Shown here piece by piece: positions 8,413 through 17,643 of a DNA stretch of 64,000 nucleotides. A program made the translations under genes and the position numbers. The notes below the pieces were generated by a model. It saw nothing but the letters and a program-made list of their open reading frames with translations. It made no database searches and had not been told where the DNA came from. This DNA comes from DASPWV01 sp046726375. GTDB taxonomy: Bacteria > Acidobacteriota > Vicinamibacteria > Vicinamibacterales > UBA2999. Numbering within the stretch: the first letter of the stretch is position 1; each line of letters begins with the position of its first letter. The stretch spans positions 75,000 through 138,999 of the forward strand of contig JBKPAJ010000017.1 in the NCBI GenBank assembly GCA_046726375.1. Direction: 5' to 3'.

Positions 8413-8476
8413 AAAAGGGGTCAGACCCCCTTTTTCGTGTACGAGCGGAGGACGAAAAAGGGTCTGACCCCTTTTT
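8413..8476. repeat. Paired AAAAGGGGTCAGACCCC palindromes between fabG and acpP
   Basis: 8413-8435 and 8455-8476 are each self-complementary (AAAAGGGGTC ... GACCCC...TTTT) and are also inverted copies of each other. Each ends in a run of T, so either can look like an intrinsic terminator on either strand. They interrupt an otherwise overlapping operon just ahead of acpP and might set the acpP/fabF to fabD/fabG ratio. Confidence 0.8.
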
Positions 8477-8492
8477 CACTGGAGGAGAACAC

Positions 8493-8732
8493 GTGGCCGT
8501 AGCCGACAAGGTGAAGAGCATCATCGTTGAGCAGTTAGGCGTGGACGAAGAGGAAGTGACACCGGATGCGTCGTTTGTGGACGACCTCGGCGCCGACTCG
8601 CTCGACACTGTGGAGCTCGTGATGGCGTTCGAAGAAGAGTTCGGGATCGAGATCCCGGATGAGGACGCGGAGAAAATCACGCGCGTCAAAGAAGCCATCG
8701 AGTACATCGAGGCGCACGCGAAGAAAAAGTAA
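8493..8732 (+). CDS. acpP: Acyl carrier protein
   Basis: 79-residue acidic helical carrier of the growing acyl chain. Phosphopantetheine attachment Ser36 lies in LGADSLDTVELVMAFEEEF. Start is GTG at 8493 with a good GGAGGAG site nine bases upstream. The C-terminus ends in three Lys residues. TAATG overlap couples it to fabF. Confidence 0.97.
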   Translation: MAVADKVKSIIVEQLGVDEEEVTPDASFVDDLGADSLDTVELVMAFEEEFGIEIPDEDAEKITRVKEAIEYIEAHAKKK

Positions 8733-9973
8733 TGAGCAGGCGAGTCGTCGTGACCGGCATCGGCCTGGTGTCGCCGGTAGCCAACGGCACCCAGGCCAAC
8801 TGGGATGCGCTGTGTGCCGGGACAAGTGGCATCGGGCCCATCACTCGCTTCGACGCGTCCGGCTTCGCCACGCAGTTCGCCGGCGAGGTGAAAGGGTTCG
8901 ATCCGCTGCAGTTCATCGAGAAGAAAGAGCTGAAGAAGATGGACATCTTCATTCAGTTCGCGCTGGCGGCTTCTCAATACGCTGTCGACGACGCCAGGCT
9001 CACGGTCGCGCCGGAGATTGCCACCCGCGTGGGTGTCTTCATCGCGTCGGGCATCGGCGGGTTCACGACCATCGAGCGCGAGCACAAGGCGTATCTCGAC
9101 GGCGGCCCGCGCAAGATCTCGCCGTTCTTCATTCCCTCGGCCATCATCAACCTGGCGTCGGGTCAGGTCTCGATTCGCTTCGGCGCCAAAGGACCCAACT
9201 CCGCGACCTGCACGGCGTGCACGGCGTCGGCGCATGCGATCGGCGATTCCTATGAAATCATCAAGCGCGGTGCGGCCGACGTGATGATCGCGGGCGGCGC
9301 GGAAGCGGCGGTCTGCGCCATGGGCGTCGGCGGCTTCGGGGCGCTGCGCGCACTGTCGACGCGCAATGACGATCCGCAAGCCGCGAGCCGCCCGTTCGAT
9401 CGCGACCGCGATGGCTTCGTGCTCGGCGAAGGCGCGGGGGTGCTGATTCTCGAAGAGCTCCAATTCGCGCGGCAACGCGGCGCGACGATGTACGCCGAAA
9501 TGGTGGGCTACGGCATGTCGGCCGACGCCTACCACATGACTGCGCCGTCGGAAGACGGCGATGGCGCCTTGCGCGTGATGGAGGAGACCGTGAAGTCGGC
9601 CGGGATTGCACCTGAAGAGGTCGACTACATCAACGCGCACGGAACCTCGACGCCGCACAACGATCGCATTGAAACGCACGCCATCAAGCGTGCGTTTGGC
9701 GAGCACGCGAAGGAGTTGGCCGTGTCCTCGACCAAGTCGATGACTGGTCACTTGCTCGGCGCGGCGGGAGGTCTCGAGGCCGGCATCACCGCGCTCGCCG
9801 TGCACCATCAGCAGGTGCCGCCCACGATCAACCTCGCCAATCCCGATGAGGGACTCGATCTCGACTACGTGCCGAACAAATGCCGGCCGATGCGGATTCG
9901 CTACGCGCTCTCAAACTCGTTCGGCTTCGGCGGCACCAACGGCGCACTGTTGTTCAAGCGATTCGAGAAGTGA
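8732..9973 (+). CDS. fabF: 3-oxoacyl-ACP synthase II FabF
   Basis: Condensing enzyme of chain elongation. 413 residues. Catalytic triad visible: Cys163 in TCTACTASAHAIG, His about 304 in NAHGTSTPHND, and His about 341 in KSMTGHLLGAAGG. C-terminal NSFGFGGTN is canonical. The Cys loop reads TACTAS rather than the usual TACAT/STACATG form, a mild variation. KAS III (fabH) is absent from this cluster, so initiation must be encoded elsewhere. Confidence 0.95.
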   Translation: MSRRVVVTGIGLVSPVANGTQANWDALCAGTSGIGPITRFDASGFATQFAGEVKGFDPLQFIEKKELKKMDIFIQFALAASQYAVDDARLTVAPEIATRVGVFIASGIGGFTTIEREHKAYLDGGPRKISPFFIPSAIINLASGQVSIRFGAKGPNSATCTACTASAHAIGDSYEIIKRGAADVMIAGGAEAAVCAMGVGGFGALRALSTRNDDPQAASRPFDRDRDGFVLGEGAGVLILEELQFARQRGATMYAEMVGYGMSADAYHMTAPSEDGDGALRVMEETVKSAGIAPEEVDYINAHGTSTPHNDRIETHAIKRAFGEHAKELAVSSTKSMTGHLLGAAGGLEAGITALAVHHQQVPPTINLANPDEGLDLDYVPNKCRPMRIRYALSNSFGFGGTNGALLFKRFEK

Positions 9974-10014
9974 GGTCAATGACGCGGCTTTAAAGGCATC
10001 CGCGGATCGAACTT

Positions 10015-10776
10015 ATGAAGATTGCTGTTTGTATCAAGCAGGTCCCGACGCGCGAGTGGCAGCCGCGTCTGACCGACGACAAGACCTGGATTCGCGAACA
10101 GGATGTCTCGTATGAGATGAACGAGCCCGATGCGTACGCGCTTGAAGAGGCGCTGCGCGTGCGCGAAAAACATGGCGGCGAAGTGGTTGTCTGCTCGGCC
10201 GGGCCCGCCCGCGTCCAGCAGGTGATTCGCGAAGCGCTGGCACGGGGCGCCGATCGTGCCATCCACGTCGAAGACGCCGCGCTCGGCGTCGCGGACGCGT
10301 ATGCCGGCGCGGCAGCGCTTGCCGCAGCGATGGCGGAAGAGAAGTTCGATCTGGTCCTTACCGGCTTGCAGTCCGACGATCAGGGCCATGCCCAGTTTGG
10401 GCCGATCCTGGCCACGCGCCTTGGGATGCCGCATTCGACGATCATCATGGCGGTCGAGATCGCCGGCGAGAAACTTCGCGTCAAGCGCGAGCTCGAGGGC
10501 GGGTGGTTCCAATACGTGTCGATGCCGATGCCGGCGTTGCTGACCATTCAAAGTGGCATCAACCAGCTCCGTTACGCCACGCTCAAAGGCATCATGGCGG
10601 CCAAGAAAAAAGAGATCAGAAAGACAACAGCAGCGGGCCCGGTTGCGCCGCGGCAGAAGATCCTCGCGTTGTATGCGCCTGAAAAGAAAAAGCAGACCGT
10701 AATGATCGGGGGCGCGCCGGCCGAAGCCGCCAGGGAGCTCGTGCGCCGGTTGCGCGAAGAGGCGCGCGTCCTATGA
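10015..10776 (+). CDS. etfB: Electron transfer flavoprotein beta subunit
   Basis: 253-residue ETF beta subunit, the AMP/FAD-binding partner that carries electrons from acyl-CoA and other dehydrogenases. MKIAVCIKQVPTRE at the start and LEEALRVREKHGGEVVVCSAGP are family signatures; GLQSDDQGHAQFGPILAT is the conserved adenosine-nucleotide region. It begins the etfB-etfA-ETF:QO operon, 41 bp after fabF, and overlaps etfA by 4 bp. Confidence 0.95.
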   Translation: MKIAVCIKQVPTREWQPRLTDDKTWIREQDVSYEMNEPDAYALEEALRVREKHGGEVVVCSAGPARVQQVIREALARGADRAIHVEDAALGVADAYAGAAALAAAMAEEKFDLVLTGLQSDDQGHAQFGPILATRLGMPHSTIIMAVEIAGEKLRVKRELEGGWFQYVSMPMPALLTIQSGINQLRYATLKGIMAAKKKEIRKTTAAGPVAPRQKILALYAPEKKKQTVMIGGAPAEAARELVRRLREEARVL

Positions 10777-11750
10777 TCCTCGTGGTTGCGGAACAGAAGG
10801 ACGGAAAGCTCAATCGCGCCACGTGGGAGGCGATTGCAGCCGCGCAACAGTTGTCGCGCGAGGCGAACGCCGGCGACATTCAGGTTGTCGTGCTCGGCAA
10901 GAGTGCGTCGAGTGTGGCCAACGAGCTCGCGGCTGCCGCGGTCAGCGCCGTCATCGCTGTGCAGAACGATGCGCTCAGCAGCTACACGCCCGACGCATTT
11001 GTGCAGGCGGTACAGCAAATCATCACGCAACAGTCGCCGCAGTTCGTCGTCTTTCCGCACACCTATCAAACGCGCGATTTCGCACCCGCGCTCGCGGCGA
11101 CGCTCGATCGCGCGCTGATCACGGACGTGATCGGGATTCGCTCCGTCAACGGCGCGCCGGCCTTCTCCCGTCCGATGTTCCAGGGAAAGCTGACGGCGGA
11201 TGTCGCACCGGAAGGACCAGCTCCCCATCTGATCAGTTTTCAAATCGGGGCGTTCCGCGCCGACGCCGTGCAGCGTGGCTCGAGCGCAGCAAGCGTTACG
11301 AGCAGCAACGTCACGATCGACGCTGGCAAGCTGCGTCAAACGCCCGAAGCGCCGTTCCAGGAAGCGAAGCAGGCGGTAGACCTCTCGCAAGCGGAACGGA
11401 TCGTGGCGGTTGGGCGCGGCATCAAGACCCAGGACAACTTGCCGCTGGCTGAAAGGCTGGCCAAGGCCATGGCCGCGGAACTCGCCGCGTCGCGGCCAAT
11501 CTGCGACAACGGCTGGCTGCCGATGGAGCGCCAGATCGGCAGCTCCGGCCAGACCGTCGCTCCCAAGCTGTATGTAGCATTGGGCATTTCGGGCGCCATT
11601 CAGCATCTCGTTGGCATGAAGGGCGCGCGCACCGTCGTCGCGATCAACAAGGACGCCGAAGCGCCGATCTTCGAGGTCGCCGATTACGGCATCCAGGGCG
11701 ACTTGTTCGAGATTGCGCCGGCCATCGTCGCCGAGCTCGAGAAATCATGA
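10773..11750 (+). CDS. etfA: Electron transfer flavoprotein alpha subunit
   Basis: 325 residues. The C-terminal FAD domain is clear: VAVGRGIKTQDN, then GRQ-like ERQIGSSGQTVAPKLYVALG, and GISGAIQHLVGMKGA. The N-terminal domain is the usual Rossmann-like half that packs against EtfB. ATGA overlaps on both sides (with etfB and with ETF:QO) indicate equimolar coupled synthesis. Confidence 0.95.
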   Translation: MILVVAEQKDGKLNRATWEAIAAAQQLSREANAGDIQVVVLGKSASSVANELAAAAVSAVIAVQNDALSSYTPDAFVQAVQQIITQQSPQFVVFPHTYQTRDFAPALAATLDRALITDVIGIRSVNGAPAFSRPMFQGKLTADVAPEGPAPHLISFQIGAFRADAVQRGSSAASVTSSNVTIDAGKLRQTPEAPFQEAKQAVDLSQAERIVAVGRGIKTQDNLPLAERLAKAMAAELAASRPICDNGWLPMERQIGSSGQTVAPKLYVALGISGAIQHLVGMKGARTVVAINKDAEAPIFEVADYGIQGDLFEIAPAIVAELEKS

Positions 11751-13405
11751 CGCGCGAGCAGATCGAGGTCGACATCCTCATCGTTGGAGGCGGTCCTGGC
11801 GGCCTCGCAGCGGCCTTACGTCTTGCACAACTGCAGAAGGAAAAAGGCGGCGAGCCGCTTTTAATTGCCGTCCTCGAGAAAGCGCGCGAGATCGGCGCGC
11901 ACGAGCTGTCGGGCGCGCTGCTCGATCCGTCGGCACTCCACGACCTGGTGCCCGACTTCAAGGCGAAGGGCGCTCCGATCGAGTGTGAGGTGCGCGAGGA
12001 CAACATCTACTTCCTCACGCCGCAAAAAGCCTGGCGTTTCCCGATCACACCGCCGCCGTTCCGTAATCACGGCAACTACATCGTGTCGTTGAGCAGACTG
12101 GTCAAATGGATGGCGGAGCTCGTCGAAGCAGAGGGCATCGATGTGTTCACCGGCTTTCCCGGTCAGTCCGTTCTGGCGGACGATGCTGGCGTGATCGGTG
12201 TGCGGACGGGCGACAACGGGATCGGTAAGAACGGCGAGAAAAAGGCCAATTACGAGCCCGGCGCCGACGTGATCGCGAAGGTCACCATTTTTGCGGATGG
12301 CGTCCGCGGCAATCTCACCAAAGAGCTGATTCGCTCACTGCAGATCGGCGACGAAGCGAGTGCGCCGCAGTTTGCGATCGGGATCAAAGAAATCTGGGAA
12401 CTGCCGAAAAATCGTCTCGCTGCCGGCACCGTGATTCACACGCTAGGATACCCGTTGCGGCAGGAAGAATTCGGCGGCAGCTGGCTCTATGCGATGCCAG
12501 GCGATCGTATTTCGATCGGCTTGGTCTCAGGGCTCGACTACCAGGATCCGCTGTTCGATCCGCATGCCGCGTTCCAGCGTTTCAAGCTGCACCCGTTCAT
12601 CCGCAGCATTCTCGACGGCGGGCAGATGGTGAAGTACGGCGCCAAAGCGTTGCCCGAGGGCGGATGGAATACCCAGCCGCTGCTTTATTTCAATGGCGGC
12701 GTGATTGTTGGCGACGCGGCGAACTTCGTCAATTCGCTGCGGCTCAAGGGTATTCATCTCGCGATGCGGAGCGGGATGCTCGCGGCCGAAGCGGCGTTCG
12801 ACGCCGTTCGCGCCGGTGATTACAGCTCGTCAAAGCTGCGGCGATACAAGCAGCTCGTCGACCAGAGCGCGATCAAAGCCGAGCTCTATCCGGTTCGCAA
12901 TGTGCATCAGGCCTTTTCGAAAGGGTTGTACGCCGGGTCCTTATTCGCGGGCCTCGCCATGTTGACCGGCGGCCGCATGGTCGAAGACCTCGCCAGCAAG
13001 CCGGGGCACAAGCATATGCGCCGTCTCGACGACTACTACGGTCTCGAAAAACGCGACATTCTGACCGGGTCGAACGCGGTCGTACCCGATCGGAAGATCA
13101 CATTCGACAAGGTCACAGGCGTCCATTTCTCGGGTGTGCAGCACGACGAAGATCAGCCGGTTCATCTCCTCGTCCATACCGAGGTGTGCCACACGATCTG
13201 TGGCAACGAGTACGGACATCCGTGCGTGCGTTTTTGCCCGGCGAACGTGTACGAGATCGTGGACGACGGAAACGGCGGGCGGCGGCTGCAGATCAATGCG
13301 TCGAACTGCGTGCACTGCAAGACCTGCGACATCATGGATCCATACGGTGTGATCACCTGGGTTCCCCCTGAAGGCGGCGGGGGACCGCAGTACGATGGCC
13401 TGTAA
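11747..13405 (+). CDS. Electron transfer flavoprotein:ubiquinone oxidoreductase
   Basis: Membrane-associated flavoprotein that passes electrons from ETF to quinone. 552 residues. N-terminal FAD motif GGGPGG (14-19); IGAHELSGALLDP near 46-58; C-terminal ferredoxin-like 4Fe-4S site with four Cys (EVCHTICG, RFCPANVYE, NCVHCKTCDIMDP). It closes a complete ETF respiratory branch beside the fab genes, which suggests active fatty-acid or branched-chain acid oxidation. Confidence 0.94.
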   Translation: MTREQIEVDILIVGGGPGGLAAALRLAQLQKEKGGEPLLIAVLEKAREIGAHELSGALLDPSALHDLVPDFKAKGAPIECEVREDNIYFLTPQKAWRFPITPPPFRNHGNYIVSLSRLVKWMAELVEAEGIDVFTGFPGQSVLADDAGVIGVRTGDNGIGKNGEKKANYEPGADVIAKVTIFADGVRGNLTKELIRSLQIGDEASAPQFAIGIKEIWELPKNRLAAGTVIHTLGYPLRQEEFGGSWLYAMPGDRISIGLVSGLDYQDPLFDPHAAFQRFKLHPFIRSILDGGQMVKYGAKALPEGGWNTQPLLYFNGGVIVGDAANFVNSLRLKGIHLAMRSGMLAAEAAFDAVRAGDYSSSKLRRYKQLVDQSAIKAELYPVRNVHQAFSKGLYAGSLFAGLAMLTGGRMVEDLASKPGHKHMRRLDDYYGLEKRDILTGSNAVVPDRKITFDKVTGVHFSGVQHDEDQPVHLLVHTEVCHTICGNEYGHPCVRFCPANVYEIVDDGNGGRRLQINASNCVHCKTCDIMDPYGVITWVPPEGGGGPQYDGL

Positions 13406-13419
13406 ACGATCACCTGTGG

Positions 13420-13441
13420 CGGCCGGCCTTCAAGCCGGCCG
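13420..13441. repeat. GC-rich hairpin after the ETF operon
   Basis: CGGCCGGCCTT followed by CAAGCCGGCCG: a perfect stem that ends 5 nt before the GTG of the acyltransferase gene. It has no T-run. It could reduce read-through or mask the next ribosome site. Confidence 0.6.
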
Positions 13442-13446
13442 ATAAC

Positions 13447-14118
13447 GTGAGCTGGCAAAACTCCCGGAGCAAGCGCACGCAACTCTCTTTGATCAGCGGA
13501 TTGGGCTATCCGCTTGTGGCTGCGCTTGGTTCGACGTATCGCTTTAAGGTGGAGGGCCTGGAGCACCTTCGCGCGGCGGAGGCGATCGGTCAACCCATTC
13601 ACGCCTTCTGGCATGGACGCATCCTTCCCGCCGCTATCTGGTTTCGCAACCGCGGCATCATCGTCATCACGAGCGAAAACTTCGACGGCGAGTGGATCGC
13701 GCGGATCATTCAGAAGCTCGGGTTCGGCACGGCGCGCGGCTCGAGTTCGCGCGGGGCAACGCGCGCCTTGCTGCAGCTCGTGCGCGACATCAGGAACAAG
13801 CCGGTCGCGTTTACGGTGGATGGTCCGCGTGGACCCGCGCGCGTCGCGCAGCCGGGCGCGGTGTGGCTGTCGAAAGCGACCGGACAGCCCGTGATACCGT
13901 TCCACCTGGAATCGGACCGGCACTGGACGCTGCACAGTTGGGACCGGACGCAGATCCCGAAACCGGGCGCGCGAGTGGCGCTGGTTTTTGCCGAGCCTTT
14001 CGTCGTGCCGCGCGAGACACCAGACGATCAGCTGAGCGGCTGGAATCGCCGGCTCGAGCAGGCGATTACGGCCTGCGAAACACGGTGCATGGATGCCCTT
14101 AGTCGTCATCACGAGTAA
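13447..14118 (+). CDS. DUF374 lysophospholipid acyltransferase-like protein
   Basis: 223-residue LPLAT-superfamily protein. HAFWHGRILP (about 52-61) corresponds to the HxxxxD-type block of the DUF374 branch, and TVDGPRGPAR (about 124-133) is the conserved glycine/arginine block. DUF374 proteins are predicted inner-membrane acyltransferases, often linked to lipid A or envelope lipids. Start is GTG. The acyl acceptor cannot be named. It overlaps the deacetylase gene by 26 bp. Confidence 0.8.
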   Translation: MSWQNSRSKRTQLSLISGLGYPLVAALGSTYRFKVEGLEHLRAAEAIGQPIHAFWHGRILPAAIWFRNRGIIVITSENFDGEWIARIIQKLGFGTARGSSSRGATRALLQLVRDIRNKPVAFTVDGPRGPARVAQPGAVWLSKATGQPVIPFHLESDRHWTLHSWDRTQIPKPGARVALVFAEPFVVPRETPDDQLSGWNRRLEQAITACETRCMDALSRHHE

Positions 14119-15127
14119 GAGATTCAACGATCACATCACGCCGCCAGGCCATCCCGAGCGTGTCGAGCGGGCGGAGACGATGGAGGTTGCCGCATCGCGC
14201 TGGATGAAGAACGGCGGTGCGGTGATCGCGCCGCGGCTCGCAACTGACAGCGATCTGTTGCGGATCCACGAGGCTCAGTACGTAGAGTCGATCAAGGCAA
14301 TCCGTGGACGCGCGGGCATGCTGGACGCGGATACGTTTACCTCACCCGAGTCGGACGACGTTGCGCGGCTCGCGGCCGGCGCAGTGCTGACCGCCGTCGA
14401 TCACAGTCTTGAAGGAGCTGGAAGACGCGCATTCGCGCTCGTGCGTCCACCCGGTCATCACGCCGAGAGTGATCGGGCAATGGGGTTCTGCCTCTATAAC
14501 AACATTGCGATCGGTGCCGCGTGGGCGCGACAGCGAGGGATCGATCGCGTCGCCATCGTCGATTTCGACGTCCATCACGGCAATGGCACGCAGCACTCGT
14601 TCGAGAGCGATGCAAGCGTGTTGTTCATCTCCTCGCATCAGTTTCCGTTCTATCCGGGCACGGGCGCGGCACACGAGGTGGGTCGCGGCCGCGGTGCAGG
14701 GTTCACGGTCAATCTGCCGATGGAAGCAGGTGGAACCGACGGCGATTTCGATTTCGCGTACCGCGAAGTCGTTGTTCCCGTTCTCCGCGAGTTCAAACCT
14801 GGTCTGCTGCTGGTGTCTGCCGGATTCGACGCCCATGAACGCGACCCTCTCGCCGGCATGCGAATAACCACGGAAGGATTCGGGCGCATCACCGCGCAGC
14901 TGCTCGCCGTGGCCGACGAAGTGTGCGAGGGGCGCGTGGTGTTTGTCACCGAGGGAGGCTACGACACCCGTGCGCTGCTCGACTGCATCGAAAGAGTGAT
15001 GGCGGTCGCCTCAGGAGCGGACCGCACGAGCGAGGCGCCACAGGAAGTGAGCGCCGCGAGCACGCGCGGCGCCGAAACGGTGAAGCAGGCCAAGCGCGCG
15101 CTCGGGCAGTACTGGAAGAGCCTTTGA
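14093..15127 (+). CDS. Histone deacetylase / acetoin-utilisation family amidohydrolase
   Basis: 344 residues with every zinc-site block of the HDAC fold: RPPGHHA (about 122-128), DFDVHHGNGT (about 160-169), SAGFDAHERDPL (about 243) and TEGGYD. In bacteria this fold acts on acetylated lysines of enzymes (AcuC-like), polyamines or other acyl-amides; the substrate here is not determined. ATG at 14093 lies inside the upstream gene. leuS begins 29 bp downstream. Confidence 0.88.
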   Translation: MPLVVITSKRFNDHITPPGHPERVERAETMEVAASRWMKNGGAVIAPRLATDSDLLRIHEAQYVESIKAIRGRAGMLDADTFTSPESDDVARLAAGAVLTAVDHSLEGAGRRAFALVRPPGHHAESDRAMGFCLYNNIAIGAAWARQRGIDRVAIVDFDVHHGNGTQHSFESDASVLFISSHQFPFYPGTGAAHEVGRGRGAGFTVNLPMEAGGTDGDFDFAYREVVVPVLREFKPGLLLVSAGFDAHERDPLAGMRITTEGFGRITAQLLAVADEVCEGRVVFVTEGGYDTRALLDCIERVMAVASGADRTSEAPQEVSAASTRGAETVKQAKRALGQYWKSL

Positions 15128-15156
15128 TATCCTTAAGGGATTCTCCATCCTCGAAA

Positions 15157-17643
15157 ATGTCCGACTATCAGCCGCAGGAAATCGACAAGAAGTGGCAGCA
15201 GCGCTGGGCCGAGACGCGTGCGTTCGAGGTCACCGAAGACAGCGCGAAGCCGAAGTTCTATTGCCTGGAAATGTTCGCGTATCCCTCAGGGCACGCACAT
15301 GTCGGCCACGTCCGCAACTACATCATCGGTGACATCGTCGCGCGCGTGAAACGGCTGCAGGGCCTGAACGTGTTGCATCCGTTCGGCTGGGACGCGTTTG
15401 GATTGCCTGCGGAAAACGCCGCGATCCAGAGCGGCATTCATCCAGAGACATCGACGCTCGGCAACATCGCACACATGAAGGGGCAGCTGCAGCGGCTCGG
15501 CATCAGCTACGCGTGGGAGCGCGAGGTCGCCACCTGCATGCCTGATTACTACCACTGGAATCAGTGGCTCTTCATCAAGATGTTCGAGCGCGGCCTTGCC
15601 TATCGGCGAAGGTCGACGGTCAATTGGTGTCCGAGTTGTCAGACGGTTCTAGCCAACGAGCAGGTCGTGGACGGCGGTTGCTGGCGATGCGGCACCATCG
15701 TGACCCAGAAAGAGCTGGAGCAGTGGTTTTTCAAGATCACCGCGTATGCGGACGATCTCCTCGGGGGCATCGAGAGGCTGACGCACTGGCCGGAAAAAGT
15801 GCTGACCATGCAGAAGAACTGGATCGGGCGCTCGGAGGGTGCGCGGGTCCACTTCCCGTTGAAGGAGAGCAGCGGCGAGGCCATTGAGGTTTTCACCACG
15901 CGTATCGACACCATCTTCGGCGCAACTTTTGTACTGCTCTCGCCCGAGCATCCTCTGGTGGCGCGGTTTGCCGATCAATCGGACAATCCGGGCGCCTTCC
16001 GCGAGCGCGCGGCGAAGTTCCGCGCGCAGGATCGCGCGGCGAGGGTGAGCGGAGAAGTGGAAAAGGAAGGTTTCTTCACCGGCCAGTACGCTATCAACCC
16101 GTTTACCAATGAACCGGTGCCGATCTGGATCGCGAATTTCGTCCTGGGCGAGTACGGCACTGGCGCGGTCATGGCTGTTCCCGCCCATGATCAGCGCGAC
16201 TTCGAGTTCGCGCGCAAGTACGATCTCGATATTCGCGTCGTCGTGAAACCAGAAGGCGGCACTGTCGCCGACGTATCGGCGATGACCGAAGCCGTGTCGA
16301 ACGACGGCGTGCTGGTCAACTCTGGCGTCTGGGACGGGCTTCCCTCGGACGAAACGCGACGCCGCCTCACGGCCGAAGCGAAGCGACGCGGCATCGGCGA
16401 GGGGACCGTGCAGTACCGGCTCAAGGACTGGGGGATTTCGCGGCAGCGCTATTGGGGTACGCCAATCCCGATGATCCATTGCCCGACGCACGGCGTCGTG
16501 CCGGTGCCCGAAGAGGATTTGCCGGTGACGCTGCCGAAAGTGGCGCAGTTCACTGGCCGCGGTGATTCACCGCTCGCGCAGGTTCCGGAATTCGTTAACG
16601 TGACTTGTCCAAAGTGCGGCGGTCCGGCGCGCCGCGAGACCGACACGATGGACACGTTTGTCGATTCGTCGTGGTACTTCTACCGGTTTGCCGATGCCCA
16701 CAACGCCAGGCTGCCGTTCGACCCGGCGAAAGTGGCGTATTGGTGCCCTGTTGACTTTTACAGCGGCGGCGTCGAGCACGCCATTCTGCACCTGATCTAC
16801 TCGCGCTTTTTCGCTCGTGTATTTCGCGACCTCGGCATGGTCGATCACTCCGAACCGTTCACGCACCTGCTGACGCAAGGGATGGTGCTCAAAGACGGCG
16901 CGATCATGTCGAAGTCGAAGGGCAACGTCGTTGATCCGGACACGATGATTCAGAAGGTTGGCGCCGACGCATTGCGGCTGTACGTGATGTTTGTGGCGCC
17001 GCCCGAAAAAGAAGTGGAATGGACCGACAGCGGCCTTGAGGGCAGCGCGCGATGGCTCGGACGGGTGTGGCGGATTGCGCAGTACTGGCGGTCGCGAGCG
17101 GGGACTGAGGTCGATGCTGCGCGATTGATTGACGCAGAACGCACGCTGCGGCGAAAGACGCACGACACCATTCGTCGGGTGACCATCGATCTCGATACTC
17201 GCAAGCAGTTCAACACGGCTGTGTCCGCGATGATGGAGCTGGTGAACGATCTTTATGCGTTCACCGAAAGGCAAGAGGATCAGGCCTCGCCGCAGGCTGC
17301 CGCCGTCGCACGCGAAGCAATTGAGGCGCTGATCGTCATGCTCTCGCCCTTTGCACCGCATACCGCCGAAGAGCTGTGGGAGCAATACGGACATGCTGGC
17401 GGACTGCAGCGCGCCGCCTGGCCAACGTATGACGCCGAGATTGCCAAGGCGGAGGAGATCGTAATTCCGGTGCAAGTGAACGGCAAAGTTCGCAGCCGTC
17501 TCACCGTTTCGCCGGCGGCGAGCGATTCGGAGCTCGAAAGTCTTGCCTTGGCGGATCCGGCCATAAAGGTGCACACTGCTGGGAAGACGGTCAAGAAAGT
17601 GGTGATTGCGAAGGGACGTCTGGTAAGCGTGGTGGTGGCATGA
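15157..17643 (+). CDS. leuS: Leucyl-tRNA synthetase
   Basis: 828-residue class I synthetase. ATP-site motif YPSGHAHVGH (residues 42-51) and the KMSKS-equivalent IMSKSKGN (about 583) are intact, as are a zinc module (WCPSCQTV ... CWRCG, about 152-175) and the inserted CP1 editing domain. An upstream in-frame extension to 14923 lies inside the deacetylase gene and is not family-like, so ATG 15157 is chosen. ATGA overlap with the LptE-like gene. Confidence 0.96.
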   Translation: MSDYQPQEIDKKWQQRWAETRAFEVTEDSAKPKFYCLEMFAYPSGHAHVGHVRNYIIGDIVARVKRLQGLNVLHPFGWDAFGLPAENAAIQSGIHPETSTLGNIAHMKGQLQRLGISYAWEREVATCMPDYYHWNQWLFIKMFERGLAYRRRSTVNWCPSCQTVLANEQVVDGGCWRCGTIVTQKELEQWFFKITAYADDLLGGIERLTHWPEKVLTMQKNWIGRSEGARVHFPLKESSGEAIEVFTTRIDTIFGATFVLLSPEHPLVARFADQSDNPGAFRERAAKFRAQDRAARVSGEVEKEGFFTGQYAINPFTNEPVPIWIANFVLGEYGTGAVMAVPAHDQRDFEFARKYDLDIRVVVKPEGGTVADVSAMTEAVSNDGVLVNSGVWDGLPSDETRRRLTAEAKRRGIGEGTVQYRLKDWGISRQRYWGTPIPMIHCPTHGVVPVPEEDLPVTLPKVAQFTGRGDSPLAQVPEFVNVTCPKCGGPARRETDTMDTFVDSSWYFYRFADAHNARLPFDPAKVAYWCPVDFYSGGVEHAILHLIYSRFFARVFRDLGMVDHSEPFTHLLTQGMVLKDGAIMSKSKGNVVDPDTMIQKVGADALRLYVMFVAPPEKEVEWTDSGLEGSARWLGRVWRIAQYWRSRAGTEVDAARLIDAERTLRRKTHDTIRRVTIDLDTRKQFNTAVSAMMELVNDLYAFTERQEDQASPQAAAVAREAIEALIVMLSPFAPHTAEELWEQYGHAGGLQRAAWPTYDAEIAKAEEIVIPVQVNGKVRSRLTVSPAASDSELESLALADPAIKVHTAGKTVKKVVIAKGRLVSVVVA

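Noticed and set aside
8366..9808. 480-codon minus-strand frame opposite fabF and acpP
   Set aside because: Shadow of fabF; Arg/His-rich low-complexity translation without family signals.
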